Below the pieces are notes generated by a model. It made no database searches, was not told where the DNA came from, and saw only the letters and a list, made by a program, of their open reading frames with translations. From JBBIPA01 sp963775935 (GTDB taxonomy: Bacteria; Chloroflexota; Dehalococcoidia; GIF9; UBA5629), in assembly GCA_963775935.1 (NCBI GenBank), contig CAVZKR010000008.1:62001-126000 (forward strand): DNA of 64,000 nt. Direction: 5' to 3'. Below, in pieces: positions 62,879 through 64,000 of the stretch. Position 1 is the first letter of the stretch. Each line of letters starts with the position of its first letter. The position numbers were made by a program, and so were the translations under genes.

Positions 62879-63559
62879 GTGCAAAAAGTGGCATCTCTAA
62901 TAGGAGCTATTATCGTTGGGGCTGGTCGCAGTGAGCGCATGGGAAAAGATAAAATGTTCCTACCTTTAGTAAATAAACCTTTGCTGGCGTGGTCGGTAGA
63001 TGTTTGTCAAAACTATCAGCCTCTTAGCAAAATTGTCATTGTCCTTAATAATACCAATGTAAATTTGGGACGAAAACTCGTTGCGGAACAGAGATGGTCG
63101 AAAGTTATTGCTCTATGCCTCGGTGGCAAACGGAGACAAGATTCTGTTAGGGAAGGACTGAGAAAATTGGAGGGGTGCGAATGGATTATTATTCATGATG
63201 GTGCTCGTCCTTTCATAACTACTGACTTGCTTGACGCTGGCTTGGAAGCAGCAATTGATACAGGTGCATCTGCAGCGGCAGTACCTGTTAAAGATACTAT
63301 TAAACTGAGCGATAGCAGTGGTATGGTGACAGAAACACTACAACGAAATCACTTGTGGATAATACAAACACCTCAGATATTTCACTTTGATGCCATAATC
63401 AGAGCCTACGAGCATAGCGATGACGATGTTACCGATGATGCCAGTTTAATAGAGAAATCTGGAGGCAAGGTCAAGCTTTATATGGGCTCATATAGAAATA
63501 TTAAAGTCACTACACCTGAAGATTGGGCGTTAGCAGAGATTTTTGCAAGAGGTCAATAA
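62879..63559 (+). CDS. ispD: 2-C-methyl-D-erythritol 4-phosphate cytidylyltransferase
   Basis: 226 residues from GTG (a second GTG at 62888 is possible). Activates MEP with CTP in the non-mevalonate isoprenoid pathway. Motifs: AIIVGAGRSERMGKDKMFLPL (nucleotide-binding loop; Gly replaces the more usual first Ala of AAGxGxRM), GGKRRQDSVREGL, WIIIHDGARPF, AVPVKDTIK, LQRNHLWIIQTPQIFHFD and DDVTDDASLIEKSGGKVKLYMGSYRNIKVTTPEDWALAE. ispF begins 4 nt downstream. Confidence 0.95.
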   Translation: MQKVASLIGAIIVGAGRSERMGKDKMFLPLVNKPLLAWSVDVCQNYQPLSKIVIVLNNTNVNLGRKLVAEQRWSKVIALCLGGKRRQDSVREGLRKLEGCEWIIIHDGARPFITTDLLDAGLEAAIDTGASAAAVPVKDTIKLSDSSGMVTETLQRNHLWIIQTPQIFHFDAIIRAYEHSDDDVTDDASLIEKSGGKVKLYMGSYRNIKVTTPEDWALAEIFARGQ

Positions 63560-63563
63560 ATCG

Positions 63564-64000
63564 ATGAGATTTGGGATTGGTTATGATGTTCATACCCTGG
63601 TTTCAGGACGTAGATTAATCTTAGGAGGCGTACATATACCGTATAAAAGAGGATTGTCAGGGCACAGTGACGCTGATGTGATCACCCATGCTATAATGGA
63701 CGCTTTACTTGGTGCTGCTGGACTTAGGGATATTGGCACACAATTCCCTCCAGGCGACCAAAAATTTAAAAATATTTCGAGCTTGATTCTTCTGGGTCAA
63801 GTGAAAAAGATGGTGGAGGCAAAGGCTTTTAAAATAAACAATGTCGATGCAATTATTGTAGCAGAGCAGCCTACATTAGCGCCTTTTATCGATACGATGT
63901 GTGAAAAGCTTAGTCAGACTTTAGACATTGGTCGAGAGCAAGTGACGGTAAAAGCAACTACTACGGATGGCCTCGGCTTTATAGGCAAAGGAGAGGGAAT
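63564..64000 (+). CDS. ispF: 2-C-methyl-D-erythritol 2,4-cyclodiphosphate synthase (partial)
   Basis: The window ends inside the gene after about 145 codons; no stop is reached. MRFGIGYDVHTLVSGRRLIL carries the metal-binding Asp-x-His (GYDVH), GLSGHSDADVITHAIMDALLGAAGLRDIGTQFPP has the SHSDAD-type motif (GHSDAD) and the flexible loop, and VKATTTDGLGFIGKGEGI is the C-terminal substrate loop. Next step after IspD in the MEP pathway, with IspE not visible here. Confidence 0.95.
   Translation, partial: MRFGIGYDVHTLVSGRRLILGGVHIPYKRGLSGHSDADVITHAIMDALLGAAGLRDIGTQFPPGDQKFKNISSLILLGQVKKMVEAKAFKINNVDAIIVAEQPTLAPFIDTMCEKLSQTLDIGREQVTVKATTTDGLGFIGKGEG

Overview
The window reads as a chromosome segment of an uncultivated Dehalococcoidia-type Chloroflexota bacterium. 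Four things point there. The division cluster is reduced to mraZ-rsmH-ftsA-ftsZ with no murein synthesis genes. There is an NrpR-type nitrogen regulator, otherwise best known from methanogens and Dehalococcoides. The ribonucleotide reductase is B12-dependent (class II). A serine-recombinase island sits at the 3' end of ssrA, as in Dehalococcoides. The lineage is an inference from content, not from a 16S sequence.

Layout. 1-3.7 kb: a MacAB-like export system (adaptor lipoprotein with a frameshift, ATPase, permease). 3.7-8 kb, minus strand: parvulin foldase, hom, thrC, folE, then tRNA-Pro(GGG). 8.3-10.3 kb: a lipoprotein and a PrsW-like membrane protease. 10.39-23.79 kb: an integrative island bounded by an 18-bp direct repeat that is the ssrA 3' end. 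It carries SbcCD-like proteins, an Mrr-N protein, an operon of DGQHR protein / 4-TM protein / DNA methyltransferase, tRNA 3' fragments, a Mom-like DNA modification enzyme with a ParB-like partner, and a large serine recombinase. 23.8-29.6 kb: ssrA-smpB, comEA-comEC, and a CARDB-domain surface protein with a perfect-looking 62-residue tandem repeat. 29.6-34.3 kb, minus: def, priA, rplS, trmD, mogA-like. 34.5-42 kb, plus: a MraZ-controlled cluster (unknown winged-helix gene, mraZ, rsmH, ftsA, ftsZ), then nrdR-nrdJ. 42-43.5 kb: an unusual GAF / nuclease-like / HPRT fusion.

43.7-59.4 kb is a nitrogen-assimilation block, nearly all on the minus strand: nrpR, glutamine-dependent nadE, relics of a second nrpR and a second glnA, hisF, hisH, a GC-rich glutamate-synthase operon (48.8-56.2 kb), glnA, glnB and amt. 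AmtB imports ammonium, GlnB reports nitrogen status, GlnA makes glutamine, and glutamate synthase, HisHF and NadE use it. The glutamate-synthase operon differs sharply in composition from its surroundings, and three of its four genes carry frameshifts, four in all, each consistent with one extra base. 60-64 kb: an isolated 5S rRNA gene, clpC, ispD and the start of ispF (cut by the window end).
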